Shown here in pieces: positions 37,451-46,431 of a stretch of 64,000 nt of DNA. The notes below the pieces were generated by a model. The model was not told the origin of the DNA. It searched no databases and was given only the letters and a program-made list of their open reading frames with translations. The number at the start of each line of letters is the position of its first letter. Within the stretch, counting starts at the first letter, position 1. Location of the stretch: contig NZ_BAGZ01000005.1 of NCBI RefSeq assembly GCF_000298175.1, positions 186,001-250,000 of the forward strand, read 5' to 3'. A program made the translations under genes and the position numbers. Source of the DNA: Austwickia chelonae NBRC 105200 (GTDB lineage Bacteria; Actinomycetota; Actinomycetes; Actinomycetales; Dermatophilaceae).

Positions 37451-39895
37451 ATGCAACGCTACCCAGTCAAGCTGCTCGCGCTCACGCTTCCCCTCGCGCT
37501 GAGCCCCCTCGCGATGTTGCCTGCCAGCGCATCCGCCGCCAGCCGCACCCTCGTCATCTCCGAGGCCTACGGCGGTGGAGGCAACGCAGGCTCCACTCAC
37601 ACCCACGACTTCGTCGAGCTCTTCAACCGTGGCACACAGCCTGTCGACCTGCACGGTTGGAGTCTGCGTTACTGGCCGGCGACCGGCGACCGGCCGGCCA
37701 GCACTCCCCTGTCCGGCCAGATCGCGCCCGGCCGCCACTTCCTGATCCAACAGGCGGCAGGACGCACCGACGACAGCGGCCGAACGTTACCGGCGCCGGA
37801 CGCCGTCGGAAGGATCGCCATCTCCGCGACCGGCGGACGGGTCGCGGTGGTCGACCCCCAAGGCACCGTTGTCGACCTGCTGGGATGGGGTGCCAGAACC
37901 CAAGGTGCCGAAGGACGCCCGGCACCTACGACGAGCAATGCAACCTCAGTATCACGTCGTCACGTCTGCACGGACACCGACGACAACGCCGTCGATTTCC
38001 ACCTCACCACTCCTTCCCCGCTGAACAGCTCCGCACCGACGGTCGCCTGCCGGAACACGCCCGTCCCCCGACCGCCGTCTGCTCCGACCCCCGGTAAACC
38101 AGCCAACCCCGCTCCGTCACGACCCGGCAGGGCTGCGCTGAGTATCGCTCAGATCCAGGGCGGCACCCATATCTCCCCCTACGCCGGAAAGGGAGTCGCC
38201 GATGTCCCCGGCATCGTGACCGCGCTGAACAAACGTGGCTTCTGGATGCAGTCGGCCCGCTCCGCCAACAACCCGTCCACCAGCGACGGTATCTACGTCT
38301 TCACCCACAGGGCGCCCGGCGTGAAGATCGGTGACGCCGTGGAGGTGACCGGGAGAGTCAACGAATTCCGGCCGAGGAACGCCCCGAAGAATCTGAGCAC
38401 CACCCAACTCGCAGCCTCGAACGTCCGTACCGTGTCCTCCGGCAATGAGCTTCCGCCACCGGTCGTCATCGGTGTCGATCGGGTCGCCCCGGCGCAGAGT
38501 GTCTACAGCGGGAACGTCGGTGATCTCGACAAGGCCAACCCGCCACTGCGTCCACAGAGCAATGCGCTGGACTTCTACGAATCCCTCGAAGGGATGAGGG
38601 TCACCGTCCGGGACGCCCGTGTCGTGGGTGCCACGACGTCCTACGGAGAGATGGTGGTCGTTCCAGGGCAGGCCCGAGGTCAGGTCGACAGTGCCCGCGG
38701 CGGCGTCGTCTATTCCGGGTACGACAAACCCAACAGCGCACGGGTCCACCTGAAGGGATCTCTGCTGCCCTCGAACTCGATGCCCAAGGCGAATGTGAAC
38801 GACACCCTGCCCGGTGAAGTCACCGGCGTCATGGACTATGACTTCGGCGTCCCGAAAATTCTGCTGACCGGCCGACCCGAGATCCGCAGCGGAGGCCTCC
38901 AACGGGAGACCACCGCGCCCGCCTCAGCCGACGAGATCGCTGTCTCTACCTTCAACGTCGAGAACCTCTCCATGTCCTCCCCCCAGGACAAGTTCGACCG
39001 GCTCGCCGCGCAGATCGTCACCAACCTGCGCAGCCCCGACGTGGTCGCCTTGGAGGAGATCCAGGACGATTCCGGCCCGGCCGACGACGGCACCGTCACC
39101 TCCACCCGCACGGTGCAACGCCTGGCGGATGCGGTGAAGGCCCAGGGTGGACCCGAATACCGCGGTCTGTGGATCGACCCGCAGGACAATGTCGACGGAG
39201 GCAAACCCGGCGGCAACATCCGGCAGGTGTTCTTCTACCGCACAGACCGAGGACTGGCACCGGCTCCTGGTAAGGCCGGGGACGCCACCACCGCCGTAGG
39301 AGTCGTTCCCGGTGAGGACGGCCAGCCTCATCTCACCCATAACCCCGGGCGCATCGCACCGGCCGACAAGGCCTGGAATCGCTCCCGCAAGCCCTTGGCC
39401 GCGGAATTCCGGATCAAGGACAAATCGCTGATCGTGATCGCCAACCATTTCGGCAGCAAAGGTGGCGACGATCCGCAGTTCGGCCGTGTCCAACAGCCGC
39501 AGCGTCGCAGCGAGACCTCCCGGCACGCCCAGGCTCGTCTGGTCCGCGGTTTCGTCGACAAATTGGTCTCCGGACGCCCCGACGCACGGGTCGTGGTCCT
39601 CGGAGACATGAACGACTTCGAGTACAGCCAGACCGCTCGGATCCTCGAAGGACGTGGCGAAGGCGCGCTGCTCTCCCTGACGAAGACCCTGCCCGTCAAC
39701 GACAGGTACAGCTACATCTTCCAGGGGAACAGCCAGATCCTCGACCAGATCCTGGTGAGCCGCAGCCTGCAGAAAACTGCCGGCGGCTCACCGGCCCTGT
39801 CCTACGACATCGTCCATACCAACTCTGAATTCGCTGACCAGGACAGCGATCACGATCCGCAGGTCGTCCGGTTGAACACCCTCGGATGGCGGTGA
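37451..39895 (+). CDS. Secreted nuclease: LTD domain plus endonuclease/exonuclease/phosphatase domain (ExeM/NucH-like)
   Basis: 814 aa. Signal peptide MQRYPVKLLALTLPLALSP...ASASA (cleavage near residue 30). A lamin-tail domain follows (about 32-145: VISEAYGGGGNAGSTHTHDFVELFNRG, LHGWSLRYW), then a proline-rich linker (near 195-220), an OB-like region (240-480), and a DNase I-like domain (490-805) with STFNVENL, EEIQDD, NHFGSKGGDDP, GDMNDFEYS and DSDHDP catalytic motifs. Members such as ExeM and NucH are extracellular DNases acting on environmental or biofilm DNA. No sortase signal is seen, so it is likely released. The ATG at 37451 fits the signal peptide. Confidence 0.9.
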   Translation: MQRYPVKLLALTLPLALSPLAMLPASASAASRTLVISEAYGGGGNAGSTHTHDFVELFNRGTQPVDLHGWSLRYWPATGDRPASTPLSGQIAPGRHFLIQQAAGRTDDSGRTLPAPDAVGRIAISATGGRVAVVDPQGTVVDLLGWGARTQGAEGRPAPTTSNATSVSRRHVCTDTDDNAVDFHLTTPSPLNSSAPTVACRNTPVPRPPSAPTPGKPANPAPSRPGRAALSIAQIQGGTHISPYAGKGVADVPGIVTALNKRGFWMQSARSANNPSTSDGIYVFTHRAPGVKIGDAVEVTGRVNEFRPRNAPKNLSTTQLAASNVRTVSSGNELPPPVVIGVDRVAPAQSVYSGNVGDLDKANPPLRPQSNALDFYESLEGMRVTVRDARVVGATTSYGEMVVVPGQARGQVDSARGGVVYSGYDKPNSARVHLKGSLLPSNSMPKANVNDTLPGEVTGVMDYDFGVPKILLTGRPEIRSGGLQRETTAPASADEIAVSTFNVENLSMSSPQDKFDRLAAQIVTNLRSPDVVALEEIQDDSGPADDGTVTSTRTVQRLADAVKAQGGPEYRGLWIDPQDNVDGGKPGGNIRQVFFYRTDRGLAPAPGKAGDATTAVGVVPGEDGQPHLTHNPGRIAPADKAWNRSRKPLAAEFRIKDKSLIVIANHFGSKGGDDPQFGRVQQPQRRSETSRHAQARLVRGFVDKLVSGRPDARVVVLGDMNDFEYSQTARILEGRGEGALLSLTKTLPVNDRYSYIFQGNSQILDQILVSRSLQKTAGGSPALSYDIVHTNSEFADQDSDHDPQVVRLNTLGWR

Positions 39896-39912
39896 ACCGA
39901 CGAGACTGAGCA

Positions 39913-39956
39913 GCCGTGGTGGGGCCCTTCCCGGAAGAGAAGGGCCCCACCACGGC
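39913..39956 (+). terminator. Terminator after the secreted nuclease
   Basis: GCCGTGGTGGGGCCCTTC and its complement form an 18-bp stem (39913-39930, 39939-39956), 18 bp after the stop. Confidence 0.85.
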
Positions 39957-40022
39957 GTTAGCCACGATGTCAGCTGCGGGGCTGCCTCATACCCGCCGAT
40001 ATCGATTCCGGAAGGCACCACG

Positions 40023-40442
40023 ATGAGTGGACACGAACGTTCAGTGCAGCGCAGCGAGGACGAATGGGCGCGCATCCTGTCTCCGCAGGAGTTCCACGTC
40101 CTACGGCGAGGGGGCACCGAACCTCCCGGCACCGGCGAGCACACCGACAACAGCGCGGAAGGGACCTACTGCTGCGCGGGATGCAGCTCGGAACTGTTCA
40201 CGAGCCGGACGAAGTTCCCGACTGGCTGCGGATGGCCGGCCTTCTACGAACCCATCGACCGGAATGCGGTGGAATACCTCGAGGACACCAGCCACGGCAT
40301 GACTCGCACCGAGGTCAGGTGCGCCTCATGCGGCTCCCACCTGGGGCACGTCTTCGTCGGCGAAGGCTACGGGACCCCCACCGACCGCCGCTATTGCGTC
40401 AACTCGATCAGCCTACGGTTCAACAGAGCCGACCAAGACTGA
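40023..40442 (+). CDS. msrB: Peptide methionine-(R)-sulfoxide reductase
   Basis: 139 aa. Repairs the R-form of oxidised methionine in proteins. Two zinc-binding CxxC pairs (CAGCSSEL, CASCGSHLGH), substrate site TGCGWPAFYEP, and catalytic cysteine in RRYCVNSISLRF. A GGAAGG ribosome site lies eight bases before the ATG. It stands alone after the nuclease terminator; its resolving Cys is probably in TKFPTGCGW. Confidence 0.95.
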   Translation: MSGHERSVQRSEDEWARILSPQEFHVLRRGGTEPPGTGEHTDNSAEGTYCCAGCSSELFTSRTKFPTGCGWPAFYEPIDRNAVEYLEDTSHGMTRTEVRCASCGSHLGHVFVGEGYGTPTDRRYCVNSISLRFNRADQD

Positions 40443-40586
40443 GCTCCAAAGGCTTTCGCGTATCAATACAGATCCGTCATCCCCTGGACACATCCTCACA
40501 AGGACGGGCCGACTGCCGATAAGCCCATCGAGATCGGGGAAGAGCAGCCAGGCCGGTGGTCGCTGCAGGCAGAGAGGACGACAGCC

Positions 40587-40868
40587 ATGATCACGCGAGA
40601 CCTGCTGGTAGCAATGCTCTCCGGGCCGGACGACGAGGGGCGGCCTCGTATCGCATACGACGACGCCTGCCGGATCGCCGACAGCTGCCTGAACCTTTTC
40701 AACGCCGAGGCGGACGAGATCCGCCGGGAGATCCTGCACACTGCGGCCGAACGGATCAGCCCGTCCCAGGAGGAGCATCTCTTCGGCGGAGCGCCCTGGA
40801 ACATGGGCTTCCACGACGGCAAGAGCGTCGCAGCCGACGCCCTGAGGCTGATGGCCAGACAATACTGA
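40587..40868 (+). CDS. Hypothetical protein, 93 aa
   Basis: Unrecognised. All-helical and acidic (ACRIADSCLNLFNAEADEIRREILHTAAERI), with a distinct C-terminal GGAPWNMGFHDGKSVAADALRLMARQY. GAGAGGA precedes the ATG by about ten bases. Codon use is like the neighbours, so it is probably real. No membrane or signal segment. Confidence 0.6.
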   Translation: MITRDLLVAMLSGPDDEGRPRIAYDDACRIADSCLNLFNAEADEIRREILHTAAERISPSQEEHLFGGAPWNMGFHDGKSVAADALRLMARQY

Positions 40869-41005
40869 CACTTCCGCCGGACGTGGTCCCCCTTCCCGCG
40901 AGCATCCAGGAGCGGTACCCCCCTGCGCCTCCGACATGTCAGGACACCACCGCCCCTGACCACGTCACCGCCCGGGCAGGGCAGATGCTCCCGGAATACC
41001 CGTGC

Positions 41006-41710
41006 TCACGGCAAGGAAGCGACGATCTGCGCCGGTGTGCGGCGGGGACCGGTGAAGAAAGGCACTTCCTCACGTACATGCATCCGCGCTCCCGAACCGC
41101 GCAGGTGCCTCATCAGATCGACGATGCGATGCAGCTCATCGGCTTCGAAGGCCAAGACCCATTCGTAGTCGTTGAGAGCGAAAGAGGCAATGGTGTTGGC
41201 TCGTACGTCCGGGAATCCTCTCGCCATCTGACCGTGCTCGGAAAGGAGCTCGCGGCGCCGGGAGTCGTCCAACAGGTACCAGTCGTAACTGCGGACGAAG
41301 GGGTACACGCAGACGTAGGCACGGGCTTCCTCACCTGCCAGGAAAGCAGGGATGTGTCCCTTGTTGAACTCGGCGGGACGATGCAGCGCAGCCGAAGACC
41401 AGACTGGTTCGAGATAACGGCCCACGCCGGAGCGCCGAAAGGCCTGATAGGCGGCCTGGAGCTGTTCGATCGTCTCGGCATGCCACCAGATCATCAGATC
41501 AGCTTCAGCTCGCAACCCGGAAATGTCGTAGCAGCCACGGACGACGACTCCCTGGTCTTCCAAACCCGCGAAGAAGGCCTCCGCCTCTTCGCACAGCCGG
41601 TCGCGTTCCTCCTCGGGCAGAGGCTCTGCCGAAGCGAAAACGGACCACATGGCGTAGCGCACAGTGTCGTTGATGGCGCGGATCTGACTCGGCGAGGGGC
41701 GACTGTTCAT
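41006..41710 (-). CDS. hemQ: Coproheme decarboxylase (chlorite dismutase-like HemQ/ChdC)
   Basis: A 234-aa Cld-fold enzyme that makes heme b from coproheme by two H2O2-driven decarboxylations, the last step of the coproporphyrin-dependent pathway. Seen: YAMWSVFAS opening, [13 protein letters not shown], the segment [12 protein letters not shown] with the tyrosines used in catalysis, proximal heme histidine in [15 protein letters not shown], and [15 protein letters not shown]. It starts at 41710 (ATG); CACAAT is six bases upstream. It follows hemE after only 90 bp. Confidence 0.94.
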   Translation of the reverse strand: MNSRPSPSQIRAINDTVRYAMWSVFASAEPLPEEERDRLCEEAEAFFAGLEDQGVVVRGCYDISGLRAEADLMIWWHAETIEQLQAAYQAFRRSGVGRYLEPVWSSAALHRPAEFNKGHIPAFLAGEEARAYVCVYPFVRSYDWYLLDDSRRRELLSEHGQMARGFPDVRANTIASFALNDYEWVLAFEADELHRIVDLMRHLRGSGARMHVREEVPFFTGPRRTPAQIVASLP

Positions 41711-41800
41711 GCGGCCATTGTGGACCATGGTCCCGACAAGGGCAGTTGCCGCCCAGTGCACAGGCATCCGGGATGGCAACAGCGCATCGTCCTCCGGGAG

Positions 41801-42853
41801 TCAGTCCTCCTCGCCCAAGGAACGCACCAGGTCGACCACCCGGGTGATGACCTCGGGATCGGTGTTCGGCAACACGCCATGCCCCAGGTTGAAGATGTGA
41901 CCGGGTGTGGTTCGCCCCTCTTCGACGAGACGCCGAACCTCCGTCTCCAGTGCCTGCCAGGGAGCGAAAAGATAGGCCGGGTCGAGGTTCCCCTGCACGG
42001 CATAATCACCGCCCAAGCGGGAGCTGGCCTCGCTCAACGGCACCCGGAAATCGACTCCCACCACCTCAGCCCCGGCCTGTCCCATGGCAGGAAGAAGCTC
42101 ACCGGTGCCCACCCCGAAGTGGATCCGAGGGACACCGGTGTGCGCTACAGCGGACAACACCGCCGCAGAATGAGGTGCGACGAACCGCTGGTAGTCACGC
42201 AGCGGCAAGGCACCCACCCAGGAGTCGAAGAGCTGGACCGCGGAGGCGCCGGCCTCGATCTGCACCTTCAGGAAAGAACCGGCGATCTGAGCGAGCCTGG
42301 CGCACAAGTCGTGCCAGAGGGCGGGGTCGCCGTACATCAGTGCCTTCGTCCGTTCATGGTTGCGACTCGGGCCGCCTTCCACCAGGTAGGAAGCCAAGGT
42401 GAACGGGGCGCCGGCGAAACCGATCAACGGAGTGGGCCCCAGCTCGGACACGAGGAGTCGCACCGACTCGGTGATGTCCGGGACGTGTTCCGGAGTGAGC
42501 GGCACCAACCGGTCCAGGTCAGACCGGCACCGGATCGGTTGGGAGATCACTGGACCCGTCCCCGGCACGATGTCCACGTCTACACCGACGGCAGAAAGAG
42601 GAACCACGATGTCGCTGAAGAAGATCGCAGCATCGACACCATGACGACGTACTGGCTGCAGAGTGATCTCGGTGACGAGGTCAGGACGTCGACACGAATC
42701 CAGCATCGACACGCCCTCGCGGACCGCCCGATATTCCGGCAACGACCTGCCTGCCTGCCGCATGAACCACACCGGAGGGCGCGAACCCGGTCGACGACGT
42801 GCAGCCCGCACAAGCAGGCTCTCCCTGGGCGTAGTGTTCGAGGAGTCGCTCAC
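41801..42853 (-). CDS. hemE: Uroporphyrinogen decarboxylase
   Basis: 350 aa. Converts uroporphyrinogen III to coproporphyrinogen III. The signatures [17 protein letters not shown] near the N-terminus and [17 protein letters not shown] are diagnostic, and [13 protein letters not shown] carries the key Asp. C-terminal [17 protein letters not shown]. The GTG at 42853 has GGGAGGA; the 34 upstream in-frame codons overlap the divergent DUF3000 promoter. Directly upstream of hemQ, without the hemY usually found between them. Confidence 0.95.
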   Translation of the reverse strand: MSDSSNTTPRESLLVRAARRRPGSRPPVWFMRQAGRSLPEYRAVREGVSMLDSCRRPDLVTEITLQPVRRHGVDAAIFFSDIVVPLSAVGVDVDIVPGTGPVISQPIRCRSDLDRLVPLTPEHVPDITESVRLLVSELGPTPLIGFAGAPFTLASYLVEGGPSRNHERTKALMYGDPALWHDLCARLAQIAGSFLKVQIEAGASAVQLFDSWVGALPLRDYQRFVAPHSAAVLSAVAHTGVPRIHFGVGTGELLPAMGQAGAEVVGVDFRVPLSEASSRLGGDYAVQGNLDPAYLFAPWQALETEVRRLVEEGRTTPGHIFNLGHGVLPNTDPEVITRVVDLVRSLGEED

Positions 42854-42975
42854 CAGGGCATCCTCCCACGGACTCCGCCCACCAGGCGATCTCCGGAAGT
42901 CCGTCGCGGTGGAACCGATCCCATCGCCGGGATCTCTTACGGCGTGGCTCTTCACCGGCGGACCGCCTGCACCCG

Positions 42976-42981
42976 TAAGGT
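42976..42981 (+). promoter_or_regulatory. -10 box of DUF3000 gene (leaderless)
   Basis: TAAGGT, six bases before the GTG at 42988; no ribosome site present. Confidence 0.45.
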
Positions 42982-42987
42982 GCCACA

Positions 42988-43569
42988 GTGACCAGTCGCC
43001 ACGCCCACCGCGGAATACCGGAGCACTTCACCGCGTGTATCGGTGCGCTGGCCGACGTCCGTACCCGGCCGGAAGTCACCCTGAGCGACCTGCCTGCGCC
43101 TCGACGACTCGCCCCCTTCTCGACGGCATTGGGCGCCGAGATCCACCTCCCCGGTGAGGACGACGAAGCCGCCCAAGGACGTTTCGTCGTCCTGCACGAC
43201 CCGGACGCGCCCGAGGTATGGGAGGGCAGCTGGCGCATCGTCACTCTGTCCACCGCTCAAATCGAACCCGAGCTGGGCGCCGACCCCCTGCTCAGCGAGG
43301 TCGGGTGGTCCTGGCTCTGTGAGGCCTTGACCGACTCCGGCGTCGGGTATCGCGCACTGGGCGGCACGGTCACCCGGGTCATCTCCCGAAGTTTCGGTAG
43401 CTTGGAGAACCGGCCTGGGACCGTGGAGATGGAATTGCGCGCCTCATGGACTGTGGAGGGCAAGGATCTCCGACGGCACCTACAGCTGTGGACCGATCTG
43501 CTGTGCACCTTGGCCGGCCTTCCCCCGCTGCCCGAAGGAGTGGTCAGTTTCCCGGGTGCGCGCCGATGA
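42988..43569 (+). CDS. DUF3000 family protein
   Basis: 193 aa, matching an actinobacterial family found beside RNase D (Rv2680-like): [60 protein letters not shown] and [32 protein letters not shown]. Function unknown. The constant pairing with RNase D suggests a shared role in RNA metabolism, but that is inference. GTG start, leaderless. Confidence 0.88.
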   Translation: MTSRHAHRGIPEHFTACIGALADVRTRPEVTLSDLPAPRRLAPFSTALGAEIHLPGEDDEAAQGRFVVLHDPDAPEVWEGSWRIVTLSTAQIEPELGADPLLSEVGWSWLCEALTDSGVGYRALGGTVTRVISRSFGSLENRPGTVEMELRASWTVEGKDLRRHLQLWTDLLCTLAGLPPLPEGVVSFPGARR

Positions 43570-43596
43570 GCACGACATGACATGCTGTTAGCTGGT

Positions 43597-45021
43597 ATGA
43601 GCACGAAGCCTGAAGACGAGTCCAGCGGCACCGACACGACGAGCCGATTCACCGAACTCCCCCCGGAGGTCACTGCGGGGGCAGTATCGAGCGCGGAAAA
43701 ACAAGGGACGCTCCGACGGCGCACCCGTGCTGGCCGTGCGCCCTTCCGGGACGAACTCGCCCGACGCCGCGAGAAGAAGCTCCAGGAACAGCCGCCCGTC
43801 GTCGTCACCGAGTCGACGACACCCGAAGACCTGGGGATGCCCCGGCTGATCGATTTCCCGGCCGAGGGTATCCCCGAAGTGGTCGACGACGAACAGGGTC
43901 TGGCCGAGGTCGCCGCGGCACTCCGGCGCGGTGCCGGACCGATCGCTGTGGACGCCGAACGGGCATCCGGATACCGCTACGGTCAGCGGGCCTACCTGGT
44001 CCAGCTCCGACGCGAAGGGGCCGGGAGTTTCCTGATCGACCCGGTGGCCTGCCCCGACCTGACTCCGTTGAACCCGACCTTGGCCGACGCGGAATGGGTT
44101 CTGCACGCCGCCACCCAGGACCTTCCCTGTCTGGCCGAACTCGGGCTGCACCCCACCCGACTCTTCGATACCGAACTGGGCGCACGACTCGCAGGACAGC
44201 CCCGGGTCGGGCTCGCTGCCGTGCTGGAGCACTACCTCGGGGTGACTCTCGCCAAAGAGCACTCGGCAGTGGACTGGTCGACCCGGCCGCTGCCTGAGCC
44301 CTGGCTGCGATACGCCGTCCTGGACGTCGAAGTCCTCGTCACGCTCCGCGACGCCGTGGAAAAAGACCTTCACGATCAGGGCAAGTCCGAGTGGGCCCGT
44401 CAGGAGTTCCACGCACTCACCTCCTTCGCGGGACCCGCTCGCCGGGTCGACCCCTGGCGGAGGCTGTCCGGGCTGCACAAGATACGTGACCGTCGGACGA
44501 TGGCCGTCGCCCGCGAACTGTGGTTCGCCCGTGACGACGTCGCCCGGTCCCGGGACATCTCGCCCAGCCGGGTCATCCCCGATGCTGCGCTGCTCGATAT
44601 CGCCCACGCCCTGCCACAAAGTCTGTCCGAAGTCGGCGCAGCCACCACGAACCGGGCCGCCCGCCGTCACGCGAGCGCATGGCTCGCCGCGGTGGCTGCG
44701 GGGCGGGACGCCCCGGAGGACCAGTTGCCCCCATTGGTGCTGCCCTCTGATGCACCTCCGCCGCAACGGGCGTGGACGGACCGTGCGCCGGACGCTGCGG
44801 CTCGGCTGGCAGCCGTCCGAGAACGTTTGCACGCCTTCGGGGCCGAACATTCCGTCCCGGTGGAGAATGTGCTGACCCCGGACACCCTGCGTCGGGTGCT
44901 GTGGTCTCCGCCGGAGGCCACCGAGGAAGCTGTCGGTGCCGTGCTGGCCGATCGGGGTGCGCGTCCCTGGCAGATCGAGATCGTGGCGCCGATGATCGTG
45001 GAGTCATTGCACGCCCACTGA
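43597..45021 (+). CDS. rnd: RNase D-like 3'-5' exoribonuclease with HRDC domain
   Basis: About 474 aa. The DEDD exonuclease domain (about 75-290) shows DxE in AVDAERASGYR, Asp in HAATQDLPCLAELG, and Asp with the spaced Tyr in LRYAVLDVEVLVTLRD. An HRDC domain follows (about 285-365: WRRLSGLHKIRDRRTMAVARELWFARD). It trims 3' ends of stable RNAs. The family has a disordered acidic N-terminus, as here (STKPEDESSGTDT). The ATG at 43597 is preferred; ATG 43582 is also in frame. It is 27 bp after DUF3000 and probably co-transcribed. Confidence 0.92.
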   Translation: MSTKPEDESSGTDTTSRFTELPPEVTAGAVSSAEKQGTLRRRTRAGRAPFRDELARRREKKLQEQPPVVVTESTTPEDLGMPRLIDFPAEGIPEVVDDEQGLAEVAAALRRGAGPIAVDAERASGYRYGQRAYLVQLRREGAGSFLIDPVACPDLTPLNPTLADAEWVLHAATQDLPCLAELGLHPTRLFDTELGARLAGQPRVGLAAVLEHYLGVTLAKEHSAVDWSTRPLPEPWLRYAVLDVEVLVTLRDAVEKDLHDQGKSEWARQEFHALTSFAGPARRVDPWRRLSGLHKIRDRRTMAVARELWFARDDVARSRDISPSRVIPDAALLDIAHALPQSLSEVGAATTNRAARRHASAWLAAVAAGRDAPEDQLPPLVLPSDAPPPQRAWTDRAPDAAARLAAVRERLHAFGAEHSVPVENVLTPDTLRRVLWSPPEATEEAVGAVLADRGARPWQIEIVAPMIVESLHAH

Positions 45022-45204
45022 CCACTCTTCGCCGTAGCACTGGCGGGGCTGGGGTCCGGTAGGCCCTGACCGGGTGCTCGTGGCTGTTGACCGTTGAGAT
45101 CTATGCCACGCCCGGGAACAGTGGTACGGCCATTACCCCTCGGTAAGAATGACAGGAATCGACCACAGCGGTGATTCCCCGTCCTTCCGACCCTGGGAGA
45201 TTCT
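45022..45204. other. Intergenic region before fadA
   Basis: 183 bp between the RNase D stop and fadA. It contains no gene; the fadAB promoter should be here, but I could not fix its boxes. Confidence 0.4.
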
Positions 45205-46431
45205 GTGTCCATTCCACGCCACGAGGTCGTCTTCGTCGACGGCGTCCGCACCCCCTTCGGTAAGGCAGGTGACAAAGGTCTGTACGCGCAGACACGCGCC
45301 GACGATCTCGTCGTCGCCTGTCTGCGGGAGATCATGCGTCGTCACCCGGAGGTTCCGGCCGAACGCATCGGCGATGTCGCCGTGGCCGCTACCACCCAGA
45401 CCGGTGACCAGGGGTTGACCATCGGCAGAACGGCTGCTCTGCTGGCCGGACTACCTCACACCGTCCCGGGATACGCCATCGATCGGATGTGCGCCGGAGC
45501 CTTGACCGCGGTGACCACTGTTTCGGCATCGATCTCCTACGGGGCCTACGACCTGGCGTTGGCCGGTGGCGTCGAACACATGGGCCACCACCCGATGGGA
45601 GCTGGCGTCGATCCGAATCCACGCTTCGTCTCGGAGAAGCTCGTCGATCCCGAGGCCCTCAACATGGGCAATACCGCCGAGAACCTGCACGATCGCTTCC
45701 CCCAACTGACCAAGGAACGTGCCGACCGTTACGCCATGGCGAGCCAACACAAGATGCAGGCCGCCTACGCCTCCGGTCAGATCCAACCCGACCTCGTCCC
45801 TGTCGCCATCAGACATGAGGAACTCGGGTGGGGGCTCGCCTCGAAGGACGAACCTCCCCGTCCCGGGGTCACCATGGAGGCTCTGGCCGAGCTGAAGACC
45901 CCTTTCCGTCCGCACGGCCGGGTCACTGCGGGGAATGCCGCCGGACTCAACGACGGCGCCACCGCCTGTCTCCTCGCATCGGAGAAAGCAGCCGCCGAAC
46001 TCGGACTACCGGTGAAGATGCGGCTGGTGTCCTTCGCCTTCGCCGGGGTCGAGCCCGAGATCATGGGATATGGACCGGTACCTGCAGCGGAGAAAGCGCT
46101 GGCCCAGGCCGGGCTGGGGATCGATGACATCGGCCTGTTCGAGATCAACGAGGCCTTCGCCGTCCAGGTCCTCAGCTTCCTCGACCATTACGGCATCGCC
46201 GACGACGACCCCAGGGTCAACAAGTACGGCGGAGCCATCGCCTGCGGGCACCCCCTGGCTTCTTCCGGGGTACGTCTGATGATCCAGCTGGCTCGCCAGT
46301 TCGCCGAGAATCCCCAGGTCCGTTACGGGATGACCACGATGTGTATCGGTATCGGAATGGGCGCTGCCGTCATCTGGGAGAACCCGCACCACAGCGATTA
46401 CATCGCCTACGACGAGGAGAACGCCCGATGA
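45205..46431 (+). CDS. fadA: Acetyl-CoA acyltransferase (beta-ketothiolase)
   Basis: A 408-aa thiolase for the last step of beta-oxidation. Nucleophilic Cys in IDRMCAGALTAV, the NEAFAVQ motif, acid/base His in CGHPLASSGVR, and the C-terminal Cys in TTMCIGIGMGA. The GTG at 45205 follows GGGAG. Its stop overlaps the fadB start (ATGA), so the two subunits of the fatty acid oxidation complex are translated together. Confidence 0.95.
   Translation: MSIPRHEVVFVDGVRTPFGKAGDKGLYAQTRADDLVVACLREIMRRHPEVPAERIGDVAVAATTQTGDQGLTIGRTAALLAGLPHTVPGYAIDRMCAGALTAVTTVSASISYGAYDLALAGGVEHMGHHPMGAGVDPNPRFVSEKLVDPEALNMGNTAENLHDRFPQLTKERADRYAMASQHKMQAAYASGQIQPDLVPVAIRHEELGWGLASKDEPPRPGVTMEALAELKTPFRPHGRVTAGNAAGLNDGATACLLASEKAAAELGLPVKMRLVSFAFAGVEPEIMGYGPVPAAEKALAQAGLGIDDIGLFEINEAFAVQVLSFLDHYGIADDDPRVNKYGGAIACGHPLASSGVRLMIQLARQFAENPQVRYGMTTMCIGIGMGAAVIWENPHHSDYIAYDEENAR

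Noticed and set aside
40556-42991. 811-codon plus-strand frame across hemQ and hemE
   Set aside because: Antisense to two clear enzymes, with repetitive Arg/Pro/His composition and no domain.
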